The position numbers and the translations under genes were made by a program. The notes beneath the pieces were generated by a model, which was not told the DNA's origin, did no database searches, and saw nothing but the letters and a program-made list of their open reading frames with translations. A stretch of 64,000 bases of DNA. It comes from Streptomyces sp. ISL-43. GTDB taxonomy: Bacteria > Actinomycetota > Actinomycetes > Streptomycetales > Streptomycetaceae. The stretch covers positions 1-64,000 of the forward strand of contig NZ_JAGGOT010000023.1 in assembly GCF_018614195.1 (NCBI RefSeq), read 5' to 3'. The first letter of the stretch is position 1, and each line of letters begins with the position of its first letter. Shown piece by piece: positions 25,208 to 33,030 of the stretch.

Positions 25208-25845
25208 GAAGCGTGTCCCGAGGCGAGGGGAAGGCCGCTGGGAAGTCCCTGGACGTGCGCGAGCTGCTGCAGTCGGCGTCTCTACTGGTTCCGGAGGCAG
25301 TCGCGACCGAGAACGACATCACGGTGAACGATGTCTGGGAGTACCTCGCGCACGACGAGTGGGAGGTGGCTCTCGGCCTGCTGGAAGAACTCGGTGACGT
25401 CCGCGCGTTGCCGCTGGCCTTCTGGGAGACGCTCGCCGAAGCGGCGGAACAGCTGTGGCTTCCCCGCAGCACGGCCTGGTGCCACTGGCGTTGCGCCGAG
25501 GCCCGCAACGGGGTTGTCCGCGCGGATCTCGAACTCCGCCCGGCCTCGGAGGCACGGCGCACGACGCCCATCGACGGTGCGGGTGTTCTACGGCCGATGT
25601 GGGACATCGGGAACCGGATGCCGACGGGGGAGTCGGCATGGAACATCGCCGGCTTGTGGGTCGAGGGGGAGCCCTTCCTCGTACCTGGTGGACGCGCCAC
25701 GGTGCGGCTCGTGCCGTTCTCCCCTGCCCAGTGGGAGCACGTCACCCCCGGCATGCGGATTGCCATGCACGAGGACCGGACCGTGGCTGGGGTAGCCGTC
25801 GTACGGGAAGTCCGTCTCTCTGCTGATCGGACGAGCGGCGGATGA
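25204..25845 (+). CDS. Unknown element cargo protein, EF-Tu-domain-3-like C terminus
   Basis: This 213-residue homologue of the protein at 4184-4789 has conserved SLLVPEAVATENDITVNDVW, YLAHDEWEVALGLLEELGD and AWCHWRCAEARNGVVRADLEL in the helical front half. The barrel-like rear is LRPMWDIGNRMPTG, FLVPGGRATVRLVPFSP, VTPGMRIAMHEDRTVAGVAVV. The rear strongly recalls EF-Tu domain 3 (PG..., T-VEL--P, G-R-AIRE--RTVGAGVV); this is pattern reading, not a search. The GTG start overlaps the Nudix stop (GTGA), so the two are made together. Not recognised as any named family. Confidence 0.75.
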   Translation: MRSVSRGEGKAAGKSLDVRELLQSASLLVPEAVATENDITVNDVWEYLAHDEWEVALGLLEELGDVRALPLAFWETLAEAAEQLWLPRSTAWCHWRCAEARNGVVRADLELRPASEARRTTPIDGAGVLRPMWDIGNRMPTGESAWNIAGLWVEGEPFLVPGGRATVRLVPFSPAQWEHVTPGMRIAMHEDRTVAGVAVVREVRLSADRTSGG

Positions 25846-25880
25846 GACACGTCTCGCCGGGGCGGCGTGGTGCGATGAGT

Positions 25881-26315
25881 TCAGGCGTGTGAGCCTGGAC
25901 GCCGGCGGGCCGGCAGGGCGGTTACGCGCGCGGGCCCGGAGCCTTCACGCACCGCGTGCAGTTCCAGGTCGAGTTCGGCGACAAGGCGTCGAAGACCTGC
26001 GGTGATCTCGCGCTCATTGGCCAGCGCGGATGCGGTGTCCGCCAACTTCTGCTTCAGCTGGGAGTTCTCGTCAGCCAGTGACCGTGCGACCGCAGGTGTG
26101 TGCTGCTGTGCTCGTGCACGGGCCTGGAACTCTTCGACGCGGTCCTTGTGGTCTCCGTAGACGGCGTCCCGGCGCAGGCCGGATTCGCGCAGCAGCTCCG
26201 TGACGGTGAGGCGGCCGGACTCGGAGTGCAGAGGGGTGCCTTCCAGAAGGCGGTCGGCGGCGGTTCGGAGCGCGGAGCGTTCGGCGTTGAGGTCGCGTGG
26301 ACGGCGGGTGGTCAT
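25881..26315 (-). CDS. Small helical accessory protein (TnpC/DUF6262-like)
   Basis: This 144-residue basic protein is the last gene of the recombinase operon. LNAERSALRTAADRLLEG and TVTELLRESGLRRDAVYGDH suggest a helix-turn-helix; the middle (LADENSQLKQKLADTASALA, REITAGLRRLVAELDLELHA) is a coiled coil. Tn554 encodes a comparable small coiled-coil protein, TnpC, that affects efficiency and orientation of insertion; similar actinobacterial genes are, as I recall, catalogued as DUF6262. ATG 26315 overlaps the upstream recombinase stop by ATGA. Confidence 0.8.
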   Translation of the reverse strand: MTTRRPRDLNAERSALRTAADRLLEGTPLHSESGRLTVTELLRESGLRRDAVYGDHKDRVEEFQARARAQQHTPAVARSLADENSQLKQKLADTASALANEREITAGLRRLVAELDLELHAVREGSGPARVTALPARRRPGSHA

Positions 26316-28435
26316 GCCGGGTCTCCTTCCGTGCGGTGCTGCTCGTGGCGGTGGACGAGAGCGGCAGTGCGTTCGGCTTGTGCCGCAGCCCGGTCGCGCA
26401 GGGGCCGGGGCGCCAACGGGTCGGCCGCGTTCGCCTGCGATGCGCGGAGATCCTGTTTGCGACGGGCGATGTCCCGGTCGGTGAAGGCGAGGTTGGTGCA
26501 GGTGGACCGGCACTCGCTCTCGTCGGGGCCGGCCGGTTCAGGCAGGCCCTGGGCGAGGCGGGCCGTGCGGCAGGCCGCTGTCTCGGGCCGCCAGACGCAG
26601 GTCATGCCCTCGCCGTGGTGCACCTGAGGGTCGGTGCTGGCCAGGAGGCGCGCGGCGCTGCGGGGGCTGATGACCGTACGGCCCGGGAAGTCGGCCGTGC
26701 CGGAGACTCTGCGGCGGTATTCGTCGGCGGACGGTCCGCTGACGTGCTCGCCTGCGGCGAGCCGACGGGCGTCCTCGCTGATCTGTTCCAGGACGAGTTC
26801 GAGTTTCTCGACTGCAACGTCCTGGAGCCATTCGGTGTCCGGTGCGCCGGCGTAGTTGAGCGTCACTTTGGTGTCGACGTGCCCGTACTGGAGGGCGGCG
26901 GCGATCAGTCCGCGCGGGCGGCGGACGATGAACCGGGCCAGGGTGCGGCGGAAGCGGCTGGCGTTGAGGTTCCCGGCGGGATCGTCGGGGATGGGGACGC
27001 TGCCGTCCGCGCGGCAGAAGGACTGGTTCACCCAGGCGGCGAAGTCGGCGATGTCCCGATTGGCTGACTCGCAAGTCCGGGCGTGTGTCGCGGACGGACG
27101 GAAGCTGCCGGGACGGAGCTGCGCCGGGAAGAGATGGGGCTGCTCGTGCAGCGACTCCAACAGTGCGATGGCCTCATGTACGGCGTCGACGACCACCCAG
27201 GGGCGTGTGGGCTCGACCCGTTCGGGAGTGTCGGGCGCCCGATCGTACCCCTTGCCCCGGTGGCCGTGCACGACGAGCTGTCCGGTCGTCTCGTCCGCAC
27301 CACGGCAGCCGCGGCGTAGTGCCAGCACCTCGCCGGGGCGCATCCCGGACAGGTAGCAGACGACAGTGAACAGGGCCCCGGTCAGTCGGCGCCACAGCCC
27401 GGGCAGCTCCCCGACCGTGAGGGGAGTGTCGCGCCACGGGCGCCCCTGGATCTGCCCTGTGATCGCCCCCACCGTGCTGTGCTCGGCTACGGTCACGTTC
27501 TGCTGGGTCAGCCAGCGCTTCTGGGCCAGGCCGAACTGGCTCCTGTCGTCCAGGCCGATGAGCCGCCGCACATGGCCGTAGTTGATCTCCGGCGCCCCGG
27601 GGCCGGGCGTTCCCGGCAGGGGCGTGCCGGTGCGGCGGCAGAAGTCCACGTAGGTGTGCAGGCGGGGACCCGCAGCTCCGGAATAGATCTCCTGGGACGG
27701 GTGCTCTCCCCGGCACAGCTGGGTGTACTCCTGCCAGGCATCGCGGATGTCCGGGCCGATCTGCTCCACCATGAGCAGCGCCCAGGCGAGCAGCGCCTCC
27801 ATGGTGTCGTCGTGGATACGGGGACGCTTGTTCTCACCGCCGACCGCCCGCAGGCCGACGAGTTCGTTGGCGGTCCGCCCGGACCAGGGGAATCCCGGAG
27901 TGAGACGGCATGCGGCGGGCAGCACGTCGCGGAAGAGCCAGAGGGTCCGTACCGCACCCAGGGCGTCGGCCTTCCGGCCGGGCGACGTGGTCGTCCTCAG
28001 GACGTGGCTCAGATAGGTGTCGAGGTCGTGGCCGGTTACGTCGCTGATTCGCCCGAGGCCCTGGCCGTGCATCCAGCGGGCGAACAGCTGCAGGTCGCAG
28101 CCGAGCCCAGGCATTGAGCCGATGCCGATGTATTCGGCGGACCGCTGACGGCCCCCCGGTTCCACCGGCTGTGGGTGGTCGAGCACGGCCAGGAAGACAG
28201 TGCGGAACTGGCGGCGGAGTGATGCGGGGAAGGCGAGGAGGTTGAGGCTGCCGACTTGCGTGTGCGCGTCGCGGTGAGCGGGACGAATGTGCCAGACATC
28301 GTCGCCGAAGCGGGAGAGCCGGGCGGGGTCGGTGCCGAGCCGGACGGGCCGGTTGCGCAGAACGGGCGTGTGAGCGTCCGGCCAGGGCACCGGAACGGCT
28401 TCGGGTAGGGCTGAGGAATGCGCTGGGGTGGTCAT
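26312..28435 (-). CDS. Tyrosine recombinase 3 of the element
   Basis: This 707-residue site-specific recombinase has catalytic residues in the order Arg366 (YLSGMRPGEVLAL), a box-II variant R494-F-R-R497 (ASRFRRTLARF, with Arg in the usual His position), His519 (QYGHVDTKVT) and the nucleophile Tyr528 (LNYAG). The N-terminal 330 residues form a long core-binding region. After the catalytic domain lies a Cys cluster (MTCVWRPETAACRT, then ECRSTCTNLAF) that may bind zinc, as in large TnpB-like recombinases. It overlaps both neighbours by 4 nt. Confidence 0.9.
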   Translation of the reverse strand: MTTPAHSSALPEAVPVPWPDAHTPVLRNRPVRLGTDPARLSRFGDDVWHIRPAHRDAHTQVGSLNLLAFPASLRRQFRTVFLAVLDHPQPVEPGGRQRSAEYIGIGSMPGLGCDLQLFARWMHGQGLGRISDVTGHDLDTYLSHVLRTTTSPGRKADALGAVRTLWLFRDVLPAACRLTPGFPWSGRTANELVGLRAVGGENKRPRIHDDTMEALLAWALLMVEQIGPDIRDAWQEYTQLCRGEHPSQEIYSGAAGPRLHTYVDFCRRTGTPLPGTPGPGAPEINYGHVRRLIGLDDRSQFGLAQKRWLTQQNVTVAEHSTVGAITGQIQGRPWRDTPLTVGELPGLWRRLTGALFTVVCYLSGMRPGEVLALRRGCRGADETTGQLVVHGHRGKGYDRAPDTPERVEPTRPWVVVDAVHEAIALLESLHEQPHLFPAQLRPGSFRPSATHARTCESANRDIADFAAWVNQSFCRADGSVPIPDDPAGNLNASRFRRTLARFIVRRPRGLIAAALQYGHVDTKVTLNYAGAPDTEWLQDVAVEKLELVLEQISEDARRLAAGEHVSGPSADEYRRRVSGTADFPGRTVISPRSAARLLASTDPQVHHGEGMTCVWRPETAACRTARLAQGLPEPAGPDESECRSTCTNLAFTDRDIARRKQDLRASQANAADPLAPRPLRDRAAAQAERTAALVHRHEQHRTEGDPA

Positions 28436-30285
28436 CGCAGGTCGGTCCGTCCTTCCAGGAGCGCGTCGATCAGGGCGGTGTGCCGAGCCGTGACAGTGGA
28501 GCGCGCGGCTGCCTGCTCGGCGGTGCTGTAGTGGTCGAGGATGTTCCGCAGCCTGGCCAGCGGCAGCGCGTAGCGAGCCTGCCATGTCTGGGGATCCAGG
28601 TTCGGGTGGAGTGCCGCCAAGCGGTCGTGCAACGCGATCTGCGCGGGCAGTTGGTGCGGCAGGGCACGCGCGTTGGAGCAGTTCAGGCAGCCGTTCAGGA
28701 ACGAGGCAGGGCACGCTTCGCCGACGGGCGCGTGAGGGCTCTCACGGTGGTCGCGGCAGGCGACGACGCCGGTGTCCCGTTCCCCGGAGGCCATGCTCTT
28801 CAGAATCTCCGGAGCGAGCCCGGCCTCGGCGGCTGCTGTGTCCGGGGCCTGGTCGGCGAGCGAGAGCAGTCGTGGAGAGAACACCACGACCTCGGCAGCG
28901 GTGCGGGCCTTCGTCACCTGTTCCTGCAGCGCCTCGGCCACTACCTTCTGGCTCTGCTCGCGCACCGTGCGGCTGCGCCGGAGGTAGTGGTCGCGCAGGG
29001 TGTTCCGGCTGTGCGACACCGGGCGGCGCTGGATCTCCAGCGCCGTCTGGCGGACGCGGCGTACGTCGATCCCCGGCCGCCCCTCCTCGCCGTCACGGGT
29101 GACCGGCGGGAACCCCCGGGACCTGGCCCACCGCTCGACACGGATCTCATCCGACCAACAAGATCCCTGCCGACCCCGGTCGTTGACGCGCCGATTCACG
29201 AAGGCACCGGTGCTGGCCGTGATCCACCGGGCGGGGGCGGTCAGTTCAAGCAGCAGGTCGTAGACCCGCAAGGGGGAGTGGAACAGCGGATCGTCTCCGT
29301 GTCCCTGCTCCAGGGCGGAACGCAGGGACACGGGCAGATCCTCGACGGCGGCCACCCGGTGGTCCTGCTCGGGGCCGCGCCGAGGTTTGCGCTGTTCCAC
29401 CAGCGCCACAGGCAGGGTTCCGACGCCGCCGTCCGCCCGGCGGTACACTGCGGGCCACTTCGCCACCGTGCCGAGGTTCTCGGCGGTCAGCGCGGCCAGG
29501 AGCAGGGCGAAGGCGCTGGCCTCCTGCTGGGACAGCGAGAGCATGCGCATCACCGCGACCACGCCGCCGTGCCGCTTGACCTCGGGAGTTCCTCCTCCAT
29601 CACGTCCGCGCGGCAGGTCACCGCCGGTGGCGAAGATGTCCAGCAGATAGCCCAGTTCGGCCTCGGCGCTGCCCGGCTCCAGCTCGCCCGCGCGGAACCG
29701 CTCCAGGAGCCGCAGGCCGCCCCGGATCCGGTCCCGGCACTGCCGGACATCCCGCCGCAGCGCGGTCATGATCCGCTGCCAGTCACCTTCGGAGTACGCT
29801 GTGACCCGCTCGGACACCTTCAGGACGGGGAGCCGGGTCTCGAACAGCTCGCGTCGCGCGGTTCCAGGGAGCTCCACGCAGCCGCGCAGTGCGATCCGAA
29901 GACGGGCCACGCAGCTCCGACGAGTCTGCGGATCCTCGTACCGGGACGTGAAGGCCCTGATGTGCTCAGCCGTGATGTCCGAGGGCCGCCCCGGCGACGG
30001 TTCGCACCGCGCGAGCGCCTGGGCGAAGTCTCGGACGACCTGGTAGCCACTACGGAAGGACTTCGCGTGCTTCACGCCGCTGCGGGCACCTGCCCGCTCG
30101 GCCAGCCGTCGCACCAGCCAGTCCCGAACAGGCTCGGCGACCGGCAGGTCGGAGCAGTCGAACCGGACGGTCCGCCCGGTGCTCTCCTCGTGGAACAGCA
30201 CCACCGCCCCCGAAACCCCGCCAGGCAGTCGCTCGGGCGGTGACCAACCGGACGGCGGCAGCGCCGCCCGGCGCCCGCCCCTCAC
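28432..30285 (-). CDS. Tyrosine recombinase 2 of the element (divergent active site)
   Basis: This 617-residue protein is the middle member of the trio. The nucleophile region PVSHSRNTLRDHYLRRS gives His425 and Tyr434, and box II is R409-R-V-R412. The usual box-I Arg motif (G-x-R-x-x-E) is not seen; the matching position reads LLLAALTAENLGTV, so it may need a partner subunit for catalysis or depend on another arginine. A C-terminal Cys/His cluster (VVACRDHRESPHAP, EACPASFLNGCLNC) resembles that of recombinase 3. GTG start at 30285 inside the previous stop. Confidence 0.85.
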   Translation of the reverse strand: MRGGRRAALPPSGWSPPERLPGGVSGAVVLFHEESTGRTVRFDCSDLPVAEPVRDWLVRRLAERAGARSGVKHAKSFRSGYQVVRDFAQALARCEPSPGRPSDITAEHIRAFTSRYEDPQTRRSCVARLRIALRGCVELPGTARRELFETRLPVLKVSERVTAYSEGDWQRIMTALRRDVRQCRDRIRGGLRLLERFRAGELEPGSAEAELGYLLDIFATGGDLPRGRDGGGTPEVKRHGGVVAVMRMLSLSQQEASAFALLLAALTAENLGTVAKWPAVYRRADGGVGTLPVALVEQRKPRRGPEQDHRVAAVEDLPVSLRSALEQGHGDDPLFHSPLRVYDLLLELTAPARWITASTGAFVNRRVNDRGRQGSCWSDEIRVERWARSRGFPPVTRDGEEGRPGIDVRRVRQTALEIQRRPVSHSRNTLRDHYLRRSRTVREQSQKVVAEALQEQVTKARTAAEVVVFSPRLLSLADQAPDTAAAEAGLAPEILKSMASGERDTGVVACRDHRESPHAPVGEACPASFLNGCLNCSNARALPHQLPAQIALHDRLAALHPNLDPQTWQARYALPLARLRNILDHYSTAEQAAARSTVTARHTALIDALLEGRTDLR

Positions 30286-31880
30286 CGCGCCGTCCCCGCC
30301 GCGACGACGGGACCCACGACCGACCCGCCGTGCCGTGCGAAGATCCGCACCAGTGTGTCCACGCCCGACTTCTCGTCGTCGTCCAGCAGCGCCATCAAGT
30401 ATGAGACCTGCAGGCCGGTGAAGGGTTCCAGGTAGTACTCGCGTGTGGTGTCGGAGTGTCGATGCCCGAGCAGCATGGCCAATTGCAGCCAGATGTCGCC
30501 GAGTTGGTCGCGGAAGTCCTCAACCTCGTCCGGGGCGAAGCCCTCCAGGCGGCGCTCCTCCAGGAGCGAAAGGATCGAGAACCACTTCAGGGCGAAGGAG
30601 TGTCGGCACATGTGCGGTGTCGCCCAAAGCGGGCACTCGCGCCGCACCTGCTCGCGTTGTTCCCGGTTCAGCCGCCTCTCCGGATCGGTCTTGTGCAGCC
30701 ATGCCTCGGTGACCCGCCGGTTCGCCGCGTCGAAGGTGTCCTCCCAGCTGTGTGGCTTCTTCGGCAGGCCGTTTGCTGACAGCCACACCCAGAGCGGCTC
30801 CAGGCCCTGCGGCGTACGCCGGTAGAGGAGACGACGGTCGTCCGGCGTCAGCTCGTCCAGGGCCAGGGTTTCCGATCCGTCCGTGATGGCCACACGCACC
30901 TGCCGGGCACGGGGCTCGTGGCCGGTGACGATGCGCGCACCGGAAAGTCGCTCGTACCGGCCCTCCCGCTGTGCGCGACGGACCACCTCGGCCCGGGACC
31001 CCTCCACCGGATCGAGGTATCCCTCGACCGACCGCAGTACCTGGCGGGGGATCCAGTACGTCCGTCCGTTGCGGCCTCCCTTGGCGCACTGGGCCGCGAG
31101 CCACGCCGTGCCCATTCGCTCGCTGCCCGGGGCCGAGAGCTCGACGTCGAGGACGCTCGCCCATTCGCGAAGCCGCAGCCCGGTTCCGTACAGGCCGTCG
31201 ACGAAGGCGGTGTCCCGGTCCTCGTTGAAGCCGCCGGCCTGGCGGCCGGGACGCCGCACACCGTCGAAGCCGTAGCCGCGAAGTCCGATGTCGCGCCACT
31301 GCTCCAGCGCATCTCGCAGGAGCCACTTCACCTGGCGGTTCGTCGCGCCAGCCGGGCGCAGCGGGTCGCGGCGCCCGCGCCCGTACGCCTGCCGGGTCGG
31401 CGTGTCGTCGTCGGCTCGCACCGTGGTGACAGGGTTCGTGACGCCGAACCGGGAGGCCGCCCAGGTGTAGAAGCTGTTGAGACCGGCCCGATCGGTGTCG
31501 AACGAGGTGGCGCGCACTCGCTCTGCGTTCCGGGCGTCAGTGATGCGCCAGTCCTTGAACGCCTCGACATCGCGGACCGTGGCCCGGTCCCACGTCGTCC
31601 CGAGGGCATCCAGGAAGTCCAGCCACACCACGAGTGTGTAGGCATAGCGCCGCCAGGTGCCCGGCTGGGAGGTGGCCATGCGCCCCTCCCGGAAGAAGAG
31701 GTTGATCCGAGAATCCGGGCGGCCCGACGGCGGCAGGATGACGGGGGTGCCGTGGCGGGCTCCGTTGCGGGCGGCTCTGGTGTGCAGATCGCCGAGATCA
31801 GGGAGCTGGGGATCTGAGGTGACGGGTGGTGGGCTGGTGAAGTCGTAGAAGTCGACGGTCCAGCGTTCCAGGGTGTTCAC
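30282..31880 (-). CDS. Tyrosine recombinase 1 of the element
   Basis: This 532-residue protein is the first gene of the operon and the most canonical recombinase. An N-terminal SAM-like core-binding domain (about 70-175: WRRYAYTLVVWLDFLDALG) leads to the catalytic domain: Arg236 (GTGLRLREWASV), H423-x-x-R426 (TPHMCRHSF), His473 (LLGHRHSDTT) and nucleophile Tyr482 (REYYLEPF). A longer frame runs upstream but crosses the element end into the Nudix gene; GTG 31880, with GGAG 8 nt before it and 58 nt from the element end, is the sensible start. Confidence 0.9.
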   Translation of the reverse strand: MNTLERWTVDFYDFTSPPPVTSDPQLPDLGDLHTRAARNGARHGTPVILPPSGRPDSRINLFFREGRMATSQPGTWRRYAYTLVVWLDFLDALGTTWDRATVRDVEAFKDWRITDARNAERVRATSFDTDRAGLNSFYTWAASRFGVTNPVTTVRADDDTPTRQAYGRGRRDPLRPAGATNRQVKWLLRDALEQWRDIGLRGYGFDGVRRPGRQAGGFNEDRDTAFVDGLYGTGLRLREWASVLDVELSAPGSERMGTAWLAAQCAKGGRNGRTYWIPRQVLRSVEGYLDPVEGSRAEVVRRAQREGRYERLSGARIVTGHEPRARQVRVAITDGSETLALDELTPDDRRLLYRRTPQGLEPLWVWLSANGLPKKPHSWEDTFDAANRRVTEAWLHKTDPERRLNREQREQVRRECPLWATPHMCRHSFALKWFSILSLLEERRLEGFAPDEVEDFRDQLGDIWLQLAMLLGHRHSDTTREYYLEPFTGLQVSYLMALLDDDEKSGVDTLVRIFARHGGSVVGPVVAAGTAR

Positions 31881-31913
31881 GTGCGCGGCTCCGAGGTGTG
31901 AGCGTAACGAAGC

Positions 31914-31943
31914 GACAACTGAGAGTAGCCTAGAGAACGGGCG
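31914..31943 (-). repeat. Right element end: core plus inverted terminal repeat
   Basis: Read on the minus strand: the core, then TTCTCTAGGCTACTCTCAG and TTGTCG. TTC, TAGGC, A and TC align with the left end. Confidence 0.7.
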
Positions 31944-32287
31944 GCAAGACCGAGCCGGGCGAGTCGGGGCCCGAGGCGCTCGTACGGGAACTGCGCGAGG
32001 AGCTCGGCGTCGAGACCGAGGCGCTGGAGCGGATCCCGGGGGAGTGGCCGCTGAAGCCCGGCCTCGTCCTGCACGTGTGGACGGCCCGGCTGCTCTCCGG
32101 CGACCCGGTCCCGCTGGAGGACCACGACGAGCTGCGCTGGCTCGGGCCCGACGAGCTGGACTCGGTGGACTGGCTCGACCAGGACCGCCCGGCGGTCGTC
32201 GAGGCGGGCCGCAGGCTGGAGGCCGGAGCCACAGGGGCGGGTGCCAGAGGGGCGGGTGCCGCCGGAGCGGCTCACGGGGGCGCGTGA
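31938..32287 (+). pseudogene. mutT-like Nudix gene, 3' half
   Basis: In frame from GGC at 31940 this reads GGKTEPGESGPEALVREL, REELGVETEALERI, then GLVLHVWTARLLSGDPVPLE, HDELRWLGPDEL and WLDQDRPAVVEA, ending in a Gly/Ala tail at TGA 32285-32287. It supplies the Nudix box and C-terminal half missing from 24584-24700. No start of its own precedes the Nudix box. Confidence 0.92.
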
Positions 32288-32461
32288 CGCGCATGCTCTA
32301 GGCCGTCTGCGCCACAGTGCGCCGGTCCGTGGGAGACCGAGTGGTACGACGCCGCGAATATCGGGTATGTCGCTATTAATCCCTATCTCGTACTTGTCCC
32401 CCGTGGTTCTGTCCCTGTCGAACCGGACTGGGGTCGCCAGCCGGCCCGGGAAGTGATCGGC

Positions 32462-32881
32462 GTGATCGACACAGACGGTGAATGCGCCGAATGGGCCTTC
32501 CCCGCCGAACCGGGTGCCGTCCGCACCGCACGTCACGCGGTGCGCGGCACCCTTCGCGACTGGGGCCTGGACGCCGTCGGCGACGTCACCGTCCTGCTGG
32601 TCAGCGAGCTGGTCACCAATTCCCTGCGCTACGCCTCGGGCCCCATCGGGGTCCGGCTCGTACGGCGCAATCCGGCCGCCGCGGGGGCGCCCTCGGTTCC
32701 GGCACTTCTCGTGGAGGTTTCCGATCCGCTTCCGGATCCGCCCCGCGAACGGGTCGCCGAGCCCGAGGACGAGGGGGGTCGCGGGCTGCATCTGGTGGCC
32801 GTCTCGGCGCAGCGCTGGGGGACCCGGCACGGGAAGTCGGGCAAGACCGTGTGGTTCGAGTTGGCGATTCCTGGTGAGTAA
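32462..32881 (+). CDS. Anti-sigma-type ATP-binding protein (RsbW-like HATPase)
   Basis: This 139-residue GHKL-ATPase domain protein is of the streptomycete anti-sigma kinase family. Motifs: TARHAVRGTLRDWGL, the N-box LVSELVTNSLRYASGP, the G1 region VEVSDPLPDPP, and EDEGGRGLHLVAVSAQRWGT with KTVWFEL. Such proteins phosphorylate anti-sigma-factor antagonists. GTG 32462 is preferred over GTG 32453 because GGGAAG is well spaced from it. It lies 149 nt upstream of the SpoIIE-type phosphatase, which carries a related HATPase domain at its own C terminus. Confidence 0.85.
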   Translation: MIDTDGECAEWAFPAEPGAVRTARHAVRGTLRDWGLDAVGDVTVLLVSELVTNSLRYASGPIGVRLVRRNPAAAGAPSVPALLVEVSDPLPDPPRERVAEPEDEGGRGLHLVAVSAQRWGTRHGKSGKTVWFELAIPGE

Positions 32882-33030
32882 CAAGGTGAAGGACAGCTGA
32901 CGATCACACGGCTTGGCTGAAAAACAACGGGATCCTTTTGTGATCGCGAAGGCCGTGTCGTACGGGGCCATGGTGCTGAATACTTCGGTCATGGCCGGTC
33001 CGGTTGCGGTGAGCTGGAGGGGACGGTCGC

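Larger units (their letters stand above)
24693..31943. mobile_element. Tyrosine-recombinase transposon (Tn554/RIT-like), 7.25 kb
   Basis: The boundaries come from the split Nudix gene. Both junctions carry CGGGCG (24687-24692 and 31938-31943), of which one copy belongs to the original target. Inside the left end is TTCATTAGGCAAGTCC; the right end read inward is TTCTCTAGGCTACTCT, 11 of 16 matching, with TTGTCG repeated slightly further in at both ends. The element encodes three tyrosine recombinases and a small helical protein on the minus strand, and two cargo genes on the plus strand. The recombinase order and the 6-bp core recall Tn554; three recombinases recall RIT elements. Confidence 0.9.

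Noticed and set aside
30282..32294. A longer reading of the first recombinase starting at 32294
   Set aside because: The extension crosses the element end and reads the host Nudix gene backwards; its composition is Arg/Pro-rich shadow sequence. GTG 31880 has a ribosome site inside the element.
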